DNA of 64,000 bases, taken from positions 1-64,000 of the forward strand of contig WPIO01000201.1 in assembly GCA_009760855.2 (NCBI GenBank), written 5' to 3'. This document shows positions 1 to 11,720 of the stretch, one piece after another (the first letter of the stretch is position 1; every line of letters begins with the position of its first letter). The position numbers were made by a program, and so were the translations under genes. The notes under the pieces are model-generated. The model did not search any database and was not told where the DNA came from. It saw only the letters and a list, made by a program, of their open reading frames with translations. Source of the stretch: Cristatella mucedo (Eukaryota; Bryozoa; Phylactolaemata; Cristatellidae).

Positions 1-25
1 CTAGGAACATGTAGGCATGCACGTA

Positions 26-315
26 CATTTAAAAGAAACTTAAAAACATACCTATTTAGGACAGCATTTAGTGGGTCCTTGTGATTCGTCCTCGATGTGC
101 TTATGCGTGCTGACACTGTTCATGCTGCCACTAACCACATTTGCATGCTGACCCAGTGCATGTAACCCCTAACCATGTTATTCATTTTGTTTGTTTTTCA
201 AGCATGATTTTACTTACTATTCTATTGCGTATCACTTTGCAGCAAATGTAAAGCGCCTAGAAAGAGATTAAGTTCTCTGAGGGCGCTTTATCAAGTGCAA
301 TATTATTATCATTAT
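26..315 (+). mobile_element. LINE-A 3' end (5'-truncated)
   Basis: This is the 3' terminal part of an L2/CR1-type non-LTR retrotransposon that recurs more than twenty times in the window. It holds the last codons of the reverse-transcriptase ORF (CTATTTAGGACAGCATTTAG, encoding LFRTAF), a 3' UTR of about 170 bases, and the terminal hairpin. The hairpin arms are AAAGCGCC and GGGCGCTTT around an inner AGAGA/TCTCT stem, followed by a short ATT-rich tail. Upstream sequence is lost, as expected for target-primed reverse transcription that stopped early. Family assignment rests on alignment to the coding copies further downstream. Confidence 0.85.
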
Positions 316-1800
316 ATTACATAAATCCATACGTGCATAAATATACACACATAAATACAGTGCAGCTAGGCAGACCAGTTTGTATCGTCCTGCGCCGGAA
401 CTGGTGACTCAAATTCCTCGTCTTACCCATTGACAGGAATTAAAAAACTCTCAAATCGCTTCGGACCATTACCTAAATTGTGGTTTTCCTCACATGTTTT
501 AAAAGTACAAAATGTTCTTTTAAGTAACGAATAATCTTTTTTAAACTATCCAGTGGAATGTCTAGAAAAACAACGGGTTCTATTAATCGTAATGTAAAGT
601 AGTAAGATAGAAACCAGACGACCTGAAGGTGCCTGTAGAGTTAGAGGAGGACAGCTTAAATTAGTATCTGATCAATATGCGCCCAATGAATGCTCTTTTT
701 GCCGGGCTTTCCTAGTTTTCAGTTTATGGACGAGGCCTTTACGTGGACGTGCCGATTGTTATCACTTATGCGATGAGGTCTCACACGTTGGGATTGCCTA
801 AATAGAGTGCAATACATACTTAGCTGTTCCTGCTGCAGTCAGATTCAACACAGCAGTTTTAAAATCTTATGCAACCGAGCACTGCGATGGGGACGCGATG
901 GGGACAACAAGGTAAAATATTCAACAAGGCGTACAGCTGAGGGAATTATCATTAATATTTAATCGTCTTGTCGTATTTTTGCCCGAAAGAAAAAACAACT
1001 GCTTCACGAACGACCCTAAAGTGGTGAGTTTTGCCCGCATTACTTTCAAGCAAGCTTGTAAGGGGGCATCCTTTAGCTACCCAACTGCCCAGCTTCGTTC
1101 TCATTAAACCCACAAGCTCTCAAGTCGTGATATCCAAAGTATAGAAAGACAAGCCGATATGGAATGAAGCAATAATCCGGGACCATAATGCCTGCACCTG
1201 GTTGTATGATCCTACCTTAACCAACACCCCTCCGTTAGCCTGACAGTTCTCTTTACGAGAAAGCTGAACCAGTTTAGCAGTATTTGTTAATGAAAACCAG
1301 ACTAATTATGGAAAATTGCGATTAGACTGTAAAGGGGATCGGCAGATCCCTTGTAGTGAGGGAGTGGCATAAATATTCGAATGCCAAATGTGGCCCACCC
1401 TACCAGTCAGCCAACGGAAGCAGATGTAGGACGAGGGAGGGAGCCTACAAAGTTACACGGAACACACTCGGACACGACATCCTTTCAGATAAGCAGTAAC
1501 TTAGCAATAGAGCTGCTGCAATAGGGCATCGGGCGAAGGAGCAAAAGATGCAGTGGCTGCACGAACGTCCTACATAGCACAAACGCTCTCAATACGTGAC
1601 GCATTTACTAGTGACTGGCAGTGGAGTCCTATGTGCGATCTCTCAAAGCATTCCACACATGCATAAGTGGCTACATTAAAGACTCGTAACTTTCTTTTTC
1701 TCATGGGTGCAAGTAATAAAATCCCTACCATTCGGCAACGAGCTGGCCTTAACAAGATGCAAGAAAACATGTGGCTGATCTTCAGCTACACTTTTCAGCA
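316..1800. other. unassigned intergenic DNA
   Basis: I see no long reading frame, RNA gene or repeat shared with the rest of the window. The longest frames are under 90 codons and show no family motif. It may contain repeats too old or too low in copy to recognise by eye. Confidence 0.5.
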
Positions 1801-1972
1801 GTTCGCCGTGATGGAGCAGTAGGTGAGGCTGCTGTTTTTCACGACCCCGTGCACGAGTTCGTGGGTTTGAATCCAGCCGTGGATTAACCTTATCACGGCT
1901 ACATGAGGTGGTGCCAGCCATAAAAATGCTCATCTGTCATAAAAATGAGGCTTTTACATCAGCTAGCAGCCA
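1801..1972 (+). mobile_element. SINE-A (tRNA-derived SINE), diverged copy
   Basis: This is a copy of a tRNA-derived short interspersed element. The head resembles a tRNA gene: GCCGTGATGG leads into an A-box-like region, and GGGTTTGAATCC matches a polymerase III B box. The body follows with the family's GTGCCAGCCATAAAAA segment and ends in the diagnostic ACATCAGCTAG. The ATTT tail is not clear here. It encodes no protein and would depend on a LINE for mobilisation; the partner LINE is not evident. Confidence 0.75.
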
Positions 1973-2124
1973 AAAGCAAGATGCTGCTTTGTGGCAACCT
2001 TGTGGCTTCCAATTCATTCATAGCCTGCAACAGGCAATACCAAAACCCCTGTGGTTCACTATCTTCCTATTCTCTCTTTAGGTAGGAGACAATGGAGGCA
2101 CCAGATGACGGCCAAATAATCCTA

Positions 2125-2275
2125 CAGCTTCATAGAATGTAGCAGCCGAAGAGCTTGAATAGCTATCACCTCAACTTTCAGGGGAAAATACGTGATTTCC
2201 TCCGGCTTGACTTTAACCCACGACCCGGATCATTATGTAGGAGCCCCTCACCACTGGGCTAAGAACCTATTCGTA
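2125..2275 (-). mobile_element. SINE-A, diverged inverted copy
   Basis: Read on the minus strand, the right end gives TTAGCCCAGTGGTGAGGGGC (A-box-like), then CCGGGTCGTGGGTT in the B-box position, then GGTGATAGCTATTCAAG, which aligns with the SINE-A body. The 3' CAGCTAG end is degraded. Assignment is by structure and weak alignment, so this is less certain than the other copies. It lies about 150 bases from a SINE-A copy in the opposite orientation. Confidence 0.55.
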
Positions 2276-3945
2276 TGCATGATCTGTATTCGTGCAGCGC
2301 CGAGCTATTACAACTAGGAGTGGTTGCATGGCCCCTGATATCAACTGCGTTTCGGTATCCCTTGCTGCTGCTGCTGCAGCCTGCTCACCGTCAATGCATG
2401 CAGTGTGAGGTAAGGAGCAAGGATCGAAGAATGAAGGAAGGCTTTCGTCTGTCGCACACGCAGACCGATCGGCTAGCACACCCAGACCAGCCCAGCTCTG
2501 CTTGTTCGATAACGGAACAACGGCACTCGGAATGCATGAGCAGATTATTTGCAGGCAGGGCAAGCAGTGAAATTATTTGCCTCCCGGCATGGCAGCTACA
2601 ATATATAAGGCTACTGTTAAATTTAGTGCACTTCCCTATCGATTGATAGTGGAGCACTTTATTGGCAGCTCTATGTTTTGCATCGTCGTAAGAAGGGTTA
2701 AGTAATTATTAAAAATCTACATAGCATCTTTATTGAACGACTTCTATGTGTGCAATTTACATATGCTGCATTGAAAGTTCGTCAGCAGGGATAGTGCTAA
2801 CGTGCAAAAGTTGGAATGAAAAGCGCGAATTGGACATCACACAAAGCTACTAAAATATCAAGAAAAACAGCTTATGTCTACATGATGTCAAGTCAGGAAG
2901 TTTTATGATGTCGATCGTCGTAAAAAGGCCCCCTTGAAAGGCTGCCAGCCTGAATAGACGCTAGGAAAGCTAGCATTAGCTAGCCTCAGTTGGTAGTAAA
3001 ATCGTCACAAGAATGGCAGCATACAAAAACAAATGAATGGATTCCAACTAAGCGAGTCAACCTAACAAAGAAAAAAAGGCTAGCCGGCTGCTGCTAATTC
3101 AGGCTGCCGGCAGACGGCCAAATCGGAGAATGACTTCGGCATTCCACAAAACTAGTAAAAGCCCTCCCACCATCACGGTCGTCCAATTTAAGGACAGGTC
3201 AATCTTTCAGCTGATTTAAGTAGAGTTATATACATACCGATGGGTCCTGTGCCACGCATCTCCTAACAACCTCCGGTAAACTAAAACTGGTGGTAACGAG
3301 CAGCCTTAACCCCGATTTCGTGCAGAGGTTAGCTCTCATAAAGCTGCTGACGCCCCAACGGTGGTGGTGGGTTTACTGCATCTGGGGGTTGCCCTTGCAT
3401 CCGGCTTATGTGCCCAGGTACCAACCTAAGCCCAGCTCATGCATCGCTCGTGTGCAGGAAACTTACGATAAAAAGATTGACCCAAACCGTGTTTAGCCTG
3501 GGCCAAATGTACACAGAAAACTCACATCCAATAATATCACACGTACTGGCTGCAACCCACGTAGATGGTCAAACTAGGTGTCTTCGGGAGAGGCAGCAGC
3601 AGGGAAATTCAAGCGAATTCAGATTAGTCATGATCCGAGTCTCTTGTGGCATTCTCGGTGGTGCAGCCGAAGATATCCAAGTCGTCAACCTAGCAATGTC
3701 CGAGCTTTGGGAGGCCTCTGTTGGGATGGGCTGCTCCGAATCGCTAGCTGCTACCTCATTGCCGCGCGACAAGTCCGAACCCCACTGCTCCAAATGCCTC
3801 AGCCGCCCAGGCCCTTTCGCGACAGGAGCTTCATGGCTGCTAGAACAGCGGTTTGACGAAGCAGAATATTTCCAAAAGTAAAACGGCATGTAGCAAATGA
3901 TTCGGAAGGAGCCAAACATAAGGCATTGAACAAGTTCCTTAATTA
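2276..3945. other. unassigned DNA with one 157-codon open frame
   Basis: The stretch contains a plus-strand open frame at 3408-3881 (157 codons from ATG). It is rich in Ser, Leu and Arg, with no signal peptide, membrane segment or motif that I recognise. An overlapping minus-strand frame of 116 codons covers the same place, which is typical of chance openness in GC-balanced DNA. No splice structure, promoter or homology supports a gene. The rest holds nothing recognisable. Confidence 0.4.
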
Positions 3946-3949
3946 TCTG

Positions 3950-4415
3950 GATTATGCTTACCTATCAGATCTACTTCAAAAAAAGCGATGCATCGTACCA
4001 CTTGCTTTTCTAAATCAAATCACTTACCCACACTTGTCACGAAACTCAAATCCTTGGAAGATCTTACCTCTGATGCGTCAGCGTGAAAATGACAACCGAT
4101 GCTTTTCACAACGTCCCCTGGCTCGACGATATTTAAAATGAAGCTACAGACGCACGTATTTATCATAGAATTAGGTAGGTCCTTGTAATTCTTCCTGTAT
4201 ATGTGGACATACATGCTGATAGTGTGCATTCTGCCACTAGTCATATTTGCAGTTTAACCCTGAGCATGTCCCTCTAGCCATGTTTGTTTGCTGACATGGT
4301 GGATGCCCCTACTAACCACGTGATCAAGATTCCTGACATCATACGTCAAGTGCCTAGAAAGAGACTTTTTTCTCTGGAGATGCAATGCAAATTTGTAATT
4401 ATTATTGCTCCAAGC
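3950..4415 (+). mobile_element. LINE-A 3' fragment, strongly diverged
   Basis: The order of landmarks matches LINE-A: CTATCAGATCTACTTC (encoding LSDLL), GCATCGTACCAC, ACTCAAATCCTTGGAAGA, the UTR landmark TGCTGATAGTGTGCATTCTG, then GTGCCTAGAAAGAGACTTTT of the terminal hairpin and a short ATT tail. Many small deletions interrupt the frame. The hairpin's right arm is largely lost, so this is an old copy. Confidence 0.75.
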
Positions 4416-5050
4416 CATTTTCACAGCAAATCTGTCAATGGTGTTGCTGAACTTATGTTTTATAGAGTCATTATTTGCATGTTAAAGGGTTGCCGACTTA
4501 GAAAAGATGTGCCAGGACAGTTGTGTGGTCGAACATCTGTTAACTGATCAGCTGAATGATAGGTAATGCAATATTTCAATATTATTTGTAGGACGACATC
4601 GCCTGATAACGCAATTTGCAGACCCATACATTAATTACATACACAAATAACACATCATACATAAACTTGGAGGAAGTTTTAGTATGCTTTTGTAAAATAA
4701 GGAGACCCACACCTAATAGGCAGGCTATCCAGTGACTTAACCCGTCACAGATTGTGCCTCAAACTGCAACACTATTCAAGTACAACTCAACTTTGCAGTT
4801 CACAAATCTATAACCATATTTAAATGTCAGACTGCCCTAAGCAAACTATTTCTTACTGTTTATTTTTTATTGGCAGAAAAGGAAACAATTCAAGTGATTA
4901 GCGATAATGACAACCACAACTTGAGTAAATACCGGTGCTTGAGGACACATAACTCTAATGAACAACATGCAGGAAAAAATCAATTCTATTTTTTCTAAAA
5001 AAGAGAGGGCAGATTCCGGGAGCTTTGACCTGCCGAGCCACGATGAGCAG
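4416..5050. other. unassigned AT-rich DNA
   Basis: No gene or shared repeat is seen between the LINE-A fragment and the long microsatellite. Confidence 0.5.
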
Positions 5051-5051
5051 A

Positions 5052-5609
5052 CCTCTCTTTCTCTGTCTGTCTGTCTGTCTCTCTCTGTCTGTCTCTCTCT
5101 CTCTCTTTCCCTGTCTCAATCACTATATCTATACCTATCTCTATTTATATATCTATATCTATATCTATGTCTATATCTATATCTATATCTATATCTATAT
5201 GTATACCTATATCTATATATCCATATCTATATCTACATCTATATCTATATCTATATCTATATCTATATCTATATCTATATCTATATCTATATCTATATCT
5301 ATCTCTCTCATTCTCTCTCTCTCTCTCTGTATCTGTCTCTGTATCTGTATCTGTATCTGTATCTGTATCTGTATCTTTATCTGTATCTGTATCTGTATCC
5401 GTATCTGCATCTGCATCTGCATCTGCATCTGCATCTGCATCTGCATCTGCATCTGCATCTGCATCTGCATCTGCATCTGCATCTGCATCTGCATCTGCAT
5501 CTGCATCTGCATCTGCATCTGCATCTGCATCTGTATCTGTATCTGTATCTGTATCTCTACCTCTATCTCTATCTCTATCTCTATCTCTATCTTTATGTCT
5601 ATGTCTATG

Positions 5610-5692
<83 letters not shown>

Positions 5693-5697
5693 GTGCT
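5052..5697 (+). repeat. long compound microsatellite (CT / ATATCT / GTATCT / GCATCT)
   Basis: A pyrimidine-rich array is arranged in blocks. CT and CTGT runs cover about 5052-5110, ATATCT hexamers about 5149-5301, GTATCT about 5330-5400, a very regular run of about 21 GCATCT hexamers 5401-5531, GTATCT and CTCTAT to about 5600, and pure CT to 5690. The hexamer period is multiple of three, so all three plus-strand frames read through as SVSVSV, SASASA, ICICIC or HLHLHL repeats of up to 312 codons. These frames are artefacts of the repeat. A degenerate pyrimidine tract continues to about 5860. Confidence 0.97.
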
Positions 5698-5964
5698 CTC
5701 AGTCTTTCTCTTCTCCCTCATTTCCTCCTTATCCAAAACCTACCTGCTCCCTCCCTATTTCTCTCTCTACTTTCTCTCCCACTCTTCGCTCCTTCCCTGT
5801 TCTCTGCTGCGTTCTTTGTCCGTTCTCTCTCTCATTCTCGCGCTCTCTCCGTAGAGTCTGCGGATATTGATCTTACTAAGCCAACACTGCTATTACTGCA
5901 CGTTTCTGAGAGCAGGCAAGACAAGTGCATTGCAGTGCCCCTGCTCACACTATTGTATCGTGGC

Positions 5965-6815
5965 ACGGAAAATAAATATAATAGCAATAAATTATCGATA
6001 AAGCACTCCAGAGAAGTCAATCGCTTTCTAGGTGCTTTACATTTGCTGGAAAGGACACACTATCGTATGGTTAATGGTAGCATGCTCAATCAGCCGCAAG
6101 AATAATTTGGTTAAGGGTAACATGTACAGGTTCAGCATGCAAGTATGGTTAGCGGCAGCATGCACTGTGTCAGTACACACAAGCACACAAACGTCAAATC
6201 ACAGGAACCCACTAAATTCTGTAATCAATAGGTGCGTTTAAGGTTATTTTTTTTAATGTTGTAAAGGATGGATATATCGCGACGCAAATAGGAAGTGAGG
6301 TCCAGGCTTTGGGAAGATACAGTCTACAGATACAGTCTCGCCAGGATTTGAGGTTTGTACGATGGTAAAACACAGTAGATTACGAAAAGCAGGTGGTACG
6401 ATTCTCCGAAAGGTTGGTTGGAGCCAAAGTATATAGAGACCTAAAAGTGAGCGACAAAGCCTTAAAGTCGATGCGTTGCTTGATATGGAACCCACGCAGG
6501 TCGGCGATAAGTGGTGTGATGTGGCGACTGGGATGCTCACGGCAGACGGTCTAGCTTTACAATTAGGCATTAGCCGTAAGGACGTGAGTGCACAGGATGA
6601 TAGACCGGCGAGTGGAGAGTTACAGAAATCATGACGGGATTTTACAAATGCGTGGACTTACTTAGATTAGGTATGATTTCTAAACAAGCCTGAAGTTTAG
6701 CGATTTTATGTAGCTGAAAGTAAGCAAACTTGATTGTGGAGGTGATGTGGTTGGAAACGAAATATCACCTTGGAACGTGACAGCCTAGTTACCGTTATGA
6801 CCTAACAGGAGGAAT
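5965..6815 (-). mobile_element. LINE-A, inverted, RT C-terminal region plus 3' UTR
   Basis: The left edge carries the reverse complement of the LINE-A terminal hairpin (AAGCACTCCAGAGAAGTCAA, then CTAGGTGCTTTACATTTGCT). It is followed by the UTR and then coding sequence reading toward lower coordinates. A broken minus-strand frame at 6253-6570 keeps VATSHHLSP, a CR1/L2-type RT C-terminal landmark, and LCRSLLGLYILWLQP, a frameshifted reading of the usual LSLTFRSLHSLAP. The copy is 5'-truncated and frameshifted. It abuts the first T unit on its right. Confidence 0.8.
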
Positions 6816-7939
6816 GCTGGCAGAATCCATTTCAAGCTGTATTCGATGCCATATCGACCAAACCGTTACGATTCAATAACAAAAACATGCATATCCGAAG
6901 ACGCCACGATTCCACTCCTCGGTTGGCAGATAGTATTAATGCCTTAACTACGAGCATGAAATAAATTAGGCTAGATTAGGTCAATTTAACTCTAGCCTTC
7001 TTTTTACCACTTTCATGGCTCAGCTTCTTCTACCTATGTTAGTGCATCATCATTACATTTAGGGCATCATCCTTTACACGTATAAAACAGACTACATAAC
7101 CAAGCAGGCTGATGCGAGTAAGGTGGCAGGCAGGCCGGGTGGGGTGAGTTAGCAGAAAATCATGCATACCAATGCTGGCCGGCACACGCCGGCTTCAAGC
7201 AAAGGGTTGTTGGTATGAAGCAATGGCATGGAGCAAGCTGTTGAAATGTAGCACCTGGAACTAAAAGCAACGGTAGCGTAATAGGCAGCCTTTGGTTTGA
7301 ACTTGCTAACAAGGAGACATACGGTCCGGTTGAGCACATGTCGCATCTCGCTCAAATTGTTGTGCGACGTACCGTCAAATCGACGAGAGACTTGCAGTAA
7401 TTGGCAGTCATGCATTGGCCTGATGGTTCACGGCTGCTCGGAGCCCTGTTTGCTCTCACGCTCAATTCACTATATCTGCCTAAAACAAATCCAAAAACGC
7501 AGAGCTTTGTGTCCGAGCAAAGTTGTCAATCTTCTGCTAATCCTCCACACATTAGACTTAAGACTACCTATGGCTTTTTAGGTCAGCCGCCTTCTTACTT
7601 TCCATCGACGTCATACAGCATGCAGTAGAGGCATCATCGGCCGCATTCATCAGAATTCAAAAATGCTCCTTATGACCGGCAGCCCGGTGACCGTTCCGAT
7701 TATGTCTTCTGCTGCAGCTTCTGCGTGCTTTTCTATTTTACTTACCTTTCCTTGGGCGCTTCGATGCTCTTCCATTCTACATCAACGTGTAGAGGTTCGG
7801 TAGCTTGTCAGAGCAGAAAATATCATTTCTGGTGCGAGAATTGCCACTCCCGTGTCCTTCATCCGGGCTCTGACCTGAATCTGTGCTCTCCAAGCGCTGG
7901 CCAATCTACAAAATTTAACCACTATCAGGCCCATAGAGC

Positions 7940-8185
7940 GACAGCTTTGACGTGCTCTTACCCCATTAGCTTTAGGAGAAGTATGTTGAGCATGGCAGGC
8001 CGCGACTCAAATAATCCCCAAAAGGCAGTACCGCAAGACAAAATAGAAAAACTATCAGGTTTTCGGTGCGACAGTGGTAACATACACCAGATCAGCTTCA
8101 AGAGCATAATGTGCAGTGTGGCAGGCCATGACATCTCAAATTTCAATTCCCTAAACGGCAGCACTGCAGCAGAAATGGATCGATG
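7940..8185 (+). repeat. two tandem units of about 120 bp inside T copy A
   Basis: The segment around TTAGGAGAAGTATGTTGAGCA with GGCAGGCCGCGACTCAAAT recurs as TTCAAGAGCATAATGTGCAG with GGCAGGCCATGACATCTCAA about 125 bases later. Each unit ends in a CAGTACCG or CAGCACTG landmark. Copy C at 14090-14190 has only one such unit. This indicates a small expansion within copy A. Confidence 0.65.
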
Positions 8186-8379
8186 GTACGGACAGGAGAG
8201 CTCAAGCTGTGCTCTGGCACGACCCTCGATCGAAGGCTTTGCTGCCGGCTTGAGGATAAGGCAAGCATACTAAAGAAAGCAGGTCAAAATGCACAACAAT
8301 ATGACGACAATACCCTAGACGATCGGCTCTCTGGATAGCCGTAACCTCACACTCGCAGCATGGCTGAGGGCCTAGATCA

Positions 8380-8551
8380 GTGAGCCGTGAAGGCACAGCA
8401 GGTAAGGAGGTTGCTTTAATGACCTCCGTCCCGAGGTCGTGGGTTCAATTGTTGCGGTGAACGATTGTGTATCACCCCTGCAAGCGGTGGTGACAGCCGT
8501 AAAGTTTCTTCTGTCGCTATACAAAAACAGGCTGTTTTATCAGCTAGGATG
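8380..8551 (+). mobile_element. SINE-A inserted in T copy A
   Basis: The copy begins GTGAGCCGTGAAGGCAC and has the variable-arm-like GACCTCCGTCCCGAGGTCG, a B-box-like GTGGGTTCAATTG, the body CAAGCGGTGGTGACAGCCGT and CTGTCGCTATACAAAAACAG, and the terminal TATCAGCTAG. T copy C at about 14425 has the same flank (GGCTGAGGGCC) without the insert. That uninterrupted paralogue acts as an internal empty site and shows this is a discrete insertion that followed T duplication. Confidence 0.88.
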
Positions 8552-10754
8552 GATTGATAGGTCTGCTGTCGACAACAGCTAGCATGTAGCGGCACCAAAT
8601 GCAGTAGCCAAGTTAAGGGCTGTAAGCTCTTTTGGTGCCGGAGCTGAAAGAGATTTTGGTGAAGTACCGAAAAAGTAGTAGCTCTAGGCCGCAAGGAAGG
8701 GTATTCGGCAGCCAGGGAAAGCACCTAGCAGTAAATGGGAACATGCAGCAGTGAGGATAGTATTTGAAAGCAAGGAGAGCATGCAACAGTAGGCAGGAGC
8801 TCACCGTAGTAAAGTGGACCACTCGACAGCATGGAAGACCGCCCAAATGCAGGGATACAAAGTAACAGCATACGCAAGCACTTCACACAAAGTGGAATAA
8901 CGTGGATATAACTGGATCACGAGGAAGCAAATGTGGTCCGATGGTAGCGGCTGGTTACCGCAAACACAGATCAGCCAGCAATAAAGCATACCGTGTCGGC
9001 AACTTTGATCGTACAGAGGTTCTGCCTAGCTGCTGGAAACATACCGTTTCAACGCAGCAGTTAGAGCTTCGAGTAGCAAGACAAGCTGACAGCTGGGATC
9101 ATGCAGCAGCCAGGGCGACCAGGGGGCTGCATGGGGGAGAATACAGCATCAAGGTAGAAGATGTGGCAGCAAGTGAGATCATACAGCAGTATGAGAGAGC
9201 ATGCAACAGCTACTAAGAGGGTGCAGCAGTAAGGGAAAATGCAGCGTCAAGGCAGAGCAAGCAGAACCAAGGGGAGCATGTAGGAGCAAAAAAGACGTAC
9301 TGCCAGCAAAGGATATCATGCAACAGTAAGAGAAAGCTTGCAGCAGACGCCGGAAGCATGAAGCACATCTCTATTTGCTAAGGCCGAAAGAAGGTATCAA
9401 CGTCGATCCCTCGACATAGAATCAACGTAAAGCAAGACTATGTAGACTTGCAAGGTTTCAGCGAAGAAATGCATACCTTGCACCAAATGCAATAGTGGGT
9501 ATTGCTCAGCTGCTCTAGTTCGTGCTGACTGCACGATGCTCGGGTGATCGTAATTGCAGCGATACGAAAAGCGACTGAGACACTGCTTAGATCTCTGAAA
9601 AACATGTGCAGCTGCTGAAGTCGCAATCACGTGCAACCCTTTGTCAGAAACACATCCGCACTGGCTTTGTGCCCTATCCAATAATCGCCGCTCTGTTGTG
9701 CAGCATCCGGAGACTAGACATGCGACATGAGCTTAACGGAGCACGTCGTATGCATAGGCTCACAATTCTGCACACATGGTAATTTGCATTGAATTGCTCA
9801 AGTACCAATCGCTATTGCAGCAGCCGACTTTATCCCATATATAGCCAAAGCTGAAGATGGTTGGTACCACCCACACACAAGGAAGACCCGCAGGCAAGCT
9901 CGGCGTTTTTGTAAACGCTTGTACGACGACTAAGAGCTAGAAGTACATGACATGATCCATAGCATATTTATAGATCCCACTAGTACCACAACGAGGCTAG
10001 TACAGCTAAAATCATTCATGACAGTCAATGGTGATTCAGGTCACATGTTCCCGATTGCCGCAACAGTGTGAGCAATTTTTAGTTGTGTAATTTCGCAAAA
10101 AAAAAAAGTGTTAAGAATTAAAACGGAAGAGATTGGAGAATAACAAAACAGCAGCAGGTGACTGCAGTGACAGAAGAAGGTCCTCGTAGGGCTAATAGAA
10201 AGTCCTGGAAAGATCGTCAGCCACTGGTGCTGAGTAAGGCAATGCTATGAATGCCGAAGCTGCCCTTTTAAAGAAGGCTCAAGGAAGGCAAGGTACGCAG
10301 GGTTAGTCTGAGGTTTAAGCTTCGTATCCTATCATAAATTCATTCGAAGCCAATCACTAGACTGATTTACTTAGCGTCGCTAGCTCAGTAAACGTATGAG
10401 TGAGGCTTGCGCGGCGTTTACATGCTGCTTCATGCTGACAAACCATTACAATTCAATCAAGAACGACAGCATTGCCTGAAGTGGCCAGGACTCTACTAAT
10501 CGGCGGTCACTTAGCAATAATGCTGGAACTAGGAGTGTGAAATAGGAGTACACTAGCTGCACAATGTACGCTAGCTTTCCTCTATCTCACACTCATCGCT
10601 CAGCTTCTTCATCCTATGTAAGTGCATCATTAGCAAATAAAAAAGCAGATTACTTAGGCCAACAGGCTAATGCATTTAAGGTGAGGCAGGCCAGCAAAGA
10701 GCTATCAGAACATTAGTCAAGCGAAGGCTGAACGGCACGTGCATGCTTTATACC

Positions 10755-11147
10755 AACGTTGTATCCTTTGGAGACCGTGCATTTAGTTCATATGCTCCCA
10801 AAGCCTGGAAATGCCTCCCGACCTGCGTCAGAACTCCCCCTGACCTCACCACATTTAAAAGGAACCTTAAAACACACCAATTTAGGACAGCATTTAGTGG
10901 GTCCCTGTGATTCGTCATTGAGGTGCTTATGCGTGCTTAACAGTGTGCATGCTGCCACTAACCACATTTGCATGCTGACCCTGTGTATGTCACCCCTAAC
11001 CATATTATTCATTTCATTTGTTTTTCAAGCATCATTTTACTTACTATTCAATTGCATTTTACTTTACAGCAAATGTAAAGCGCCTAGAAAGATATTAAGT
11101 TCACTGAGGGCACTTTATCAAGTGAATTATTATTTTTATTATTATTA
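10755..11147 (+). mobile_element. LINE-A 3' end inserted in T copy B
   Basis: The insert begins at ATCCTTTGGAGACCGTGCAT. It covers the last part of the RT ORF (AYAPKAW-type tail), the UTR with CATGCTGCCACTAACCACAT, and the hairpin AAAGCGCCTAGAAAGATATT with GAGGGCACTTTATCAAGTG, ending in (ATT)n. The 5' end is truncated. Copies A and C of T lack an insert here. Loss of about 1.4 kb of the T unit at this position suggests a deletion accompanied or followed insertion. Confidence 0.9.
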
Positions 11148-11479
11148 CGAAGCTATCATTTGCAAATATCAGTGACAGTATGCTGCAGCAGGCAATAGCA
11201 AAAAGAACCACCTTACAACACTGTAGAAAACCTGACAGCATGAGATCTAACGCGATTGCAATGAATACAACACTGCAACATGAGAGCACACGGAACCAAG
11301 CTGCATCCATGGGAGTCACGTGACTGCCACACCGACCACTAGGCAGCAAGGTTGGTAAGCTGGTACCACTTACCAGGTAATCAGGGAGAGGGACCCGGTA
11401 GCAGTCAGGCGTGCAGTGTCGGCAACGGCATTCACACAGAAGTAAACGGTCGGCTAAACCTGCGGGTTCAAGATGCTTC

Positions 11480-11720
11480 AGAAGCGGTTGCTAGCCGAAA
11501 GCAGATTTAGCCACTTCCGCCGAGTTTAAGGCCCGCCGGCGCCATCAACCCCCACAGCACAGGGCAGCAGACGGAACATTAGAGATCGGCTCATGGCTAA
11601 GTGCAGTCGAGTAGACATTCGGTCGACCGTAGGCAGACCTCGTTCTCGGGCCAATGGTGGCCAAGCCATCGCATGCATGTCCCCATGTAGCTTAACTGTC
11701 GCCTCAAGAAAGCAAGCATT
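11480..11720 (-). repeat. P segment, copy 1, with paired minus-strand frame
   Basis: The segment is homologous to 17885-18110. The minus-strand frame at 11526-11798 (90 codons) and that at 17801-18151 (116 codons) align without gaps for about 44 residues. Copy 1 is 11547-11678 and copy 2 is 17948-18079. About 21 positions are identical, including RERG/REQG, VDRMS/VGRMS, LHL and LMF. No known domain is recognised. Ungapped similarity could reflect past coding, or simply a repeat with few indels. Confidence 0.5.

Larger units (their letters stand above)
6830..10380 (+). repeat. T unit, copy A (about 3.5 kb degenerate tandem repeat)
   Basis: Copy A aligns in order with two further copies downstream. 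Shared landmarks include ACCGTTACGATTCAATAA (6864), GGCTCAGCTTCTTCTACCTA (7017), AAGCAATGGCAT (7218), TAGCCGTAACCTCACACTCG (8337), CAG-rich sequence at 8700-9350, and TGACAGTCAATGG (10018). The distance from the first landmark to its counterpart in copy B is about 3.58 kb. An open frame at 7725-8273 (182 codons) lies here, but the homologous segment of copy C is not open in that frame, so I do not call a gene. A SINE-A copy at 8380-8551 interrupts it. No transposase or terminal inverted repeat is seen, and the origin is unknown. Confidence 0.7.

Noticed and set aside
4958-6105. Plus-strand frames of 281-312 codons rich in SVSV, SASA, ICIC or HLHL
   Set aside because: They are readings of the hexanucleotide and CT microsatellite in all three frames and are not genes.
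7725-8273. 182-codon open frame as a gene
   Set aside because: It lies in T copy A, and the aligned part of copy C is not open in the same frame. It includes a tandem duplication, and no domain is recognised.
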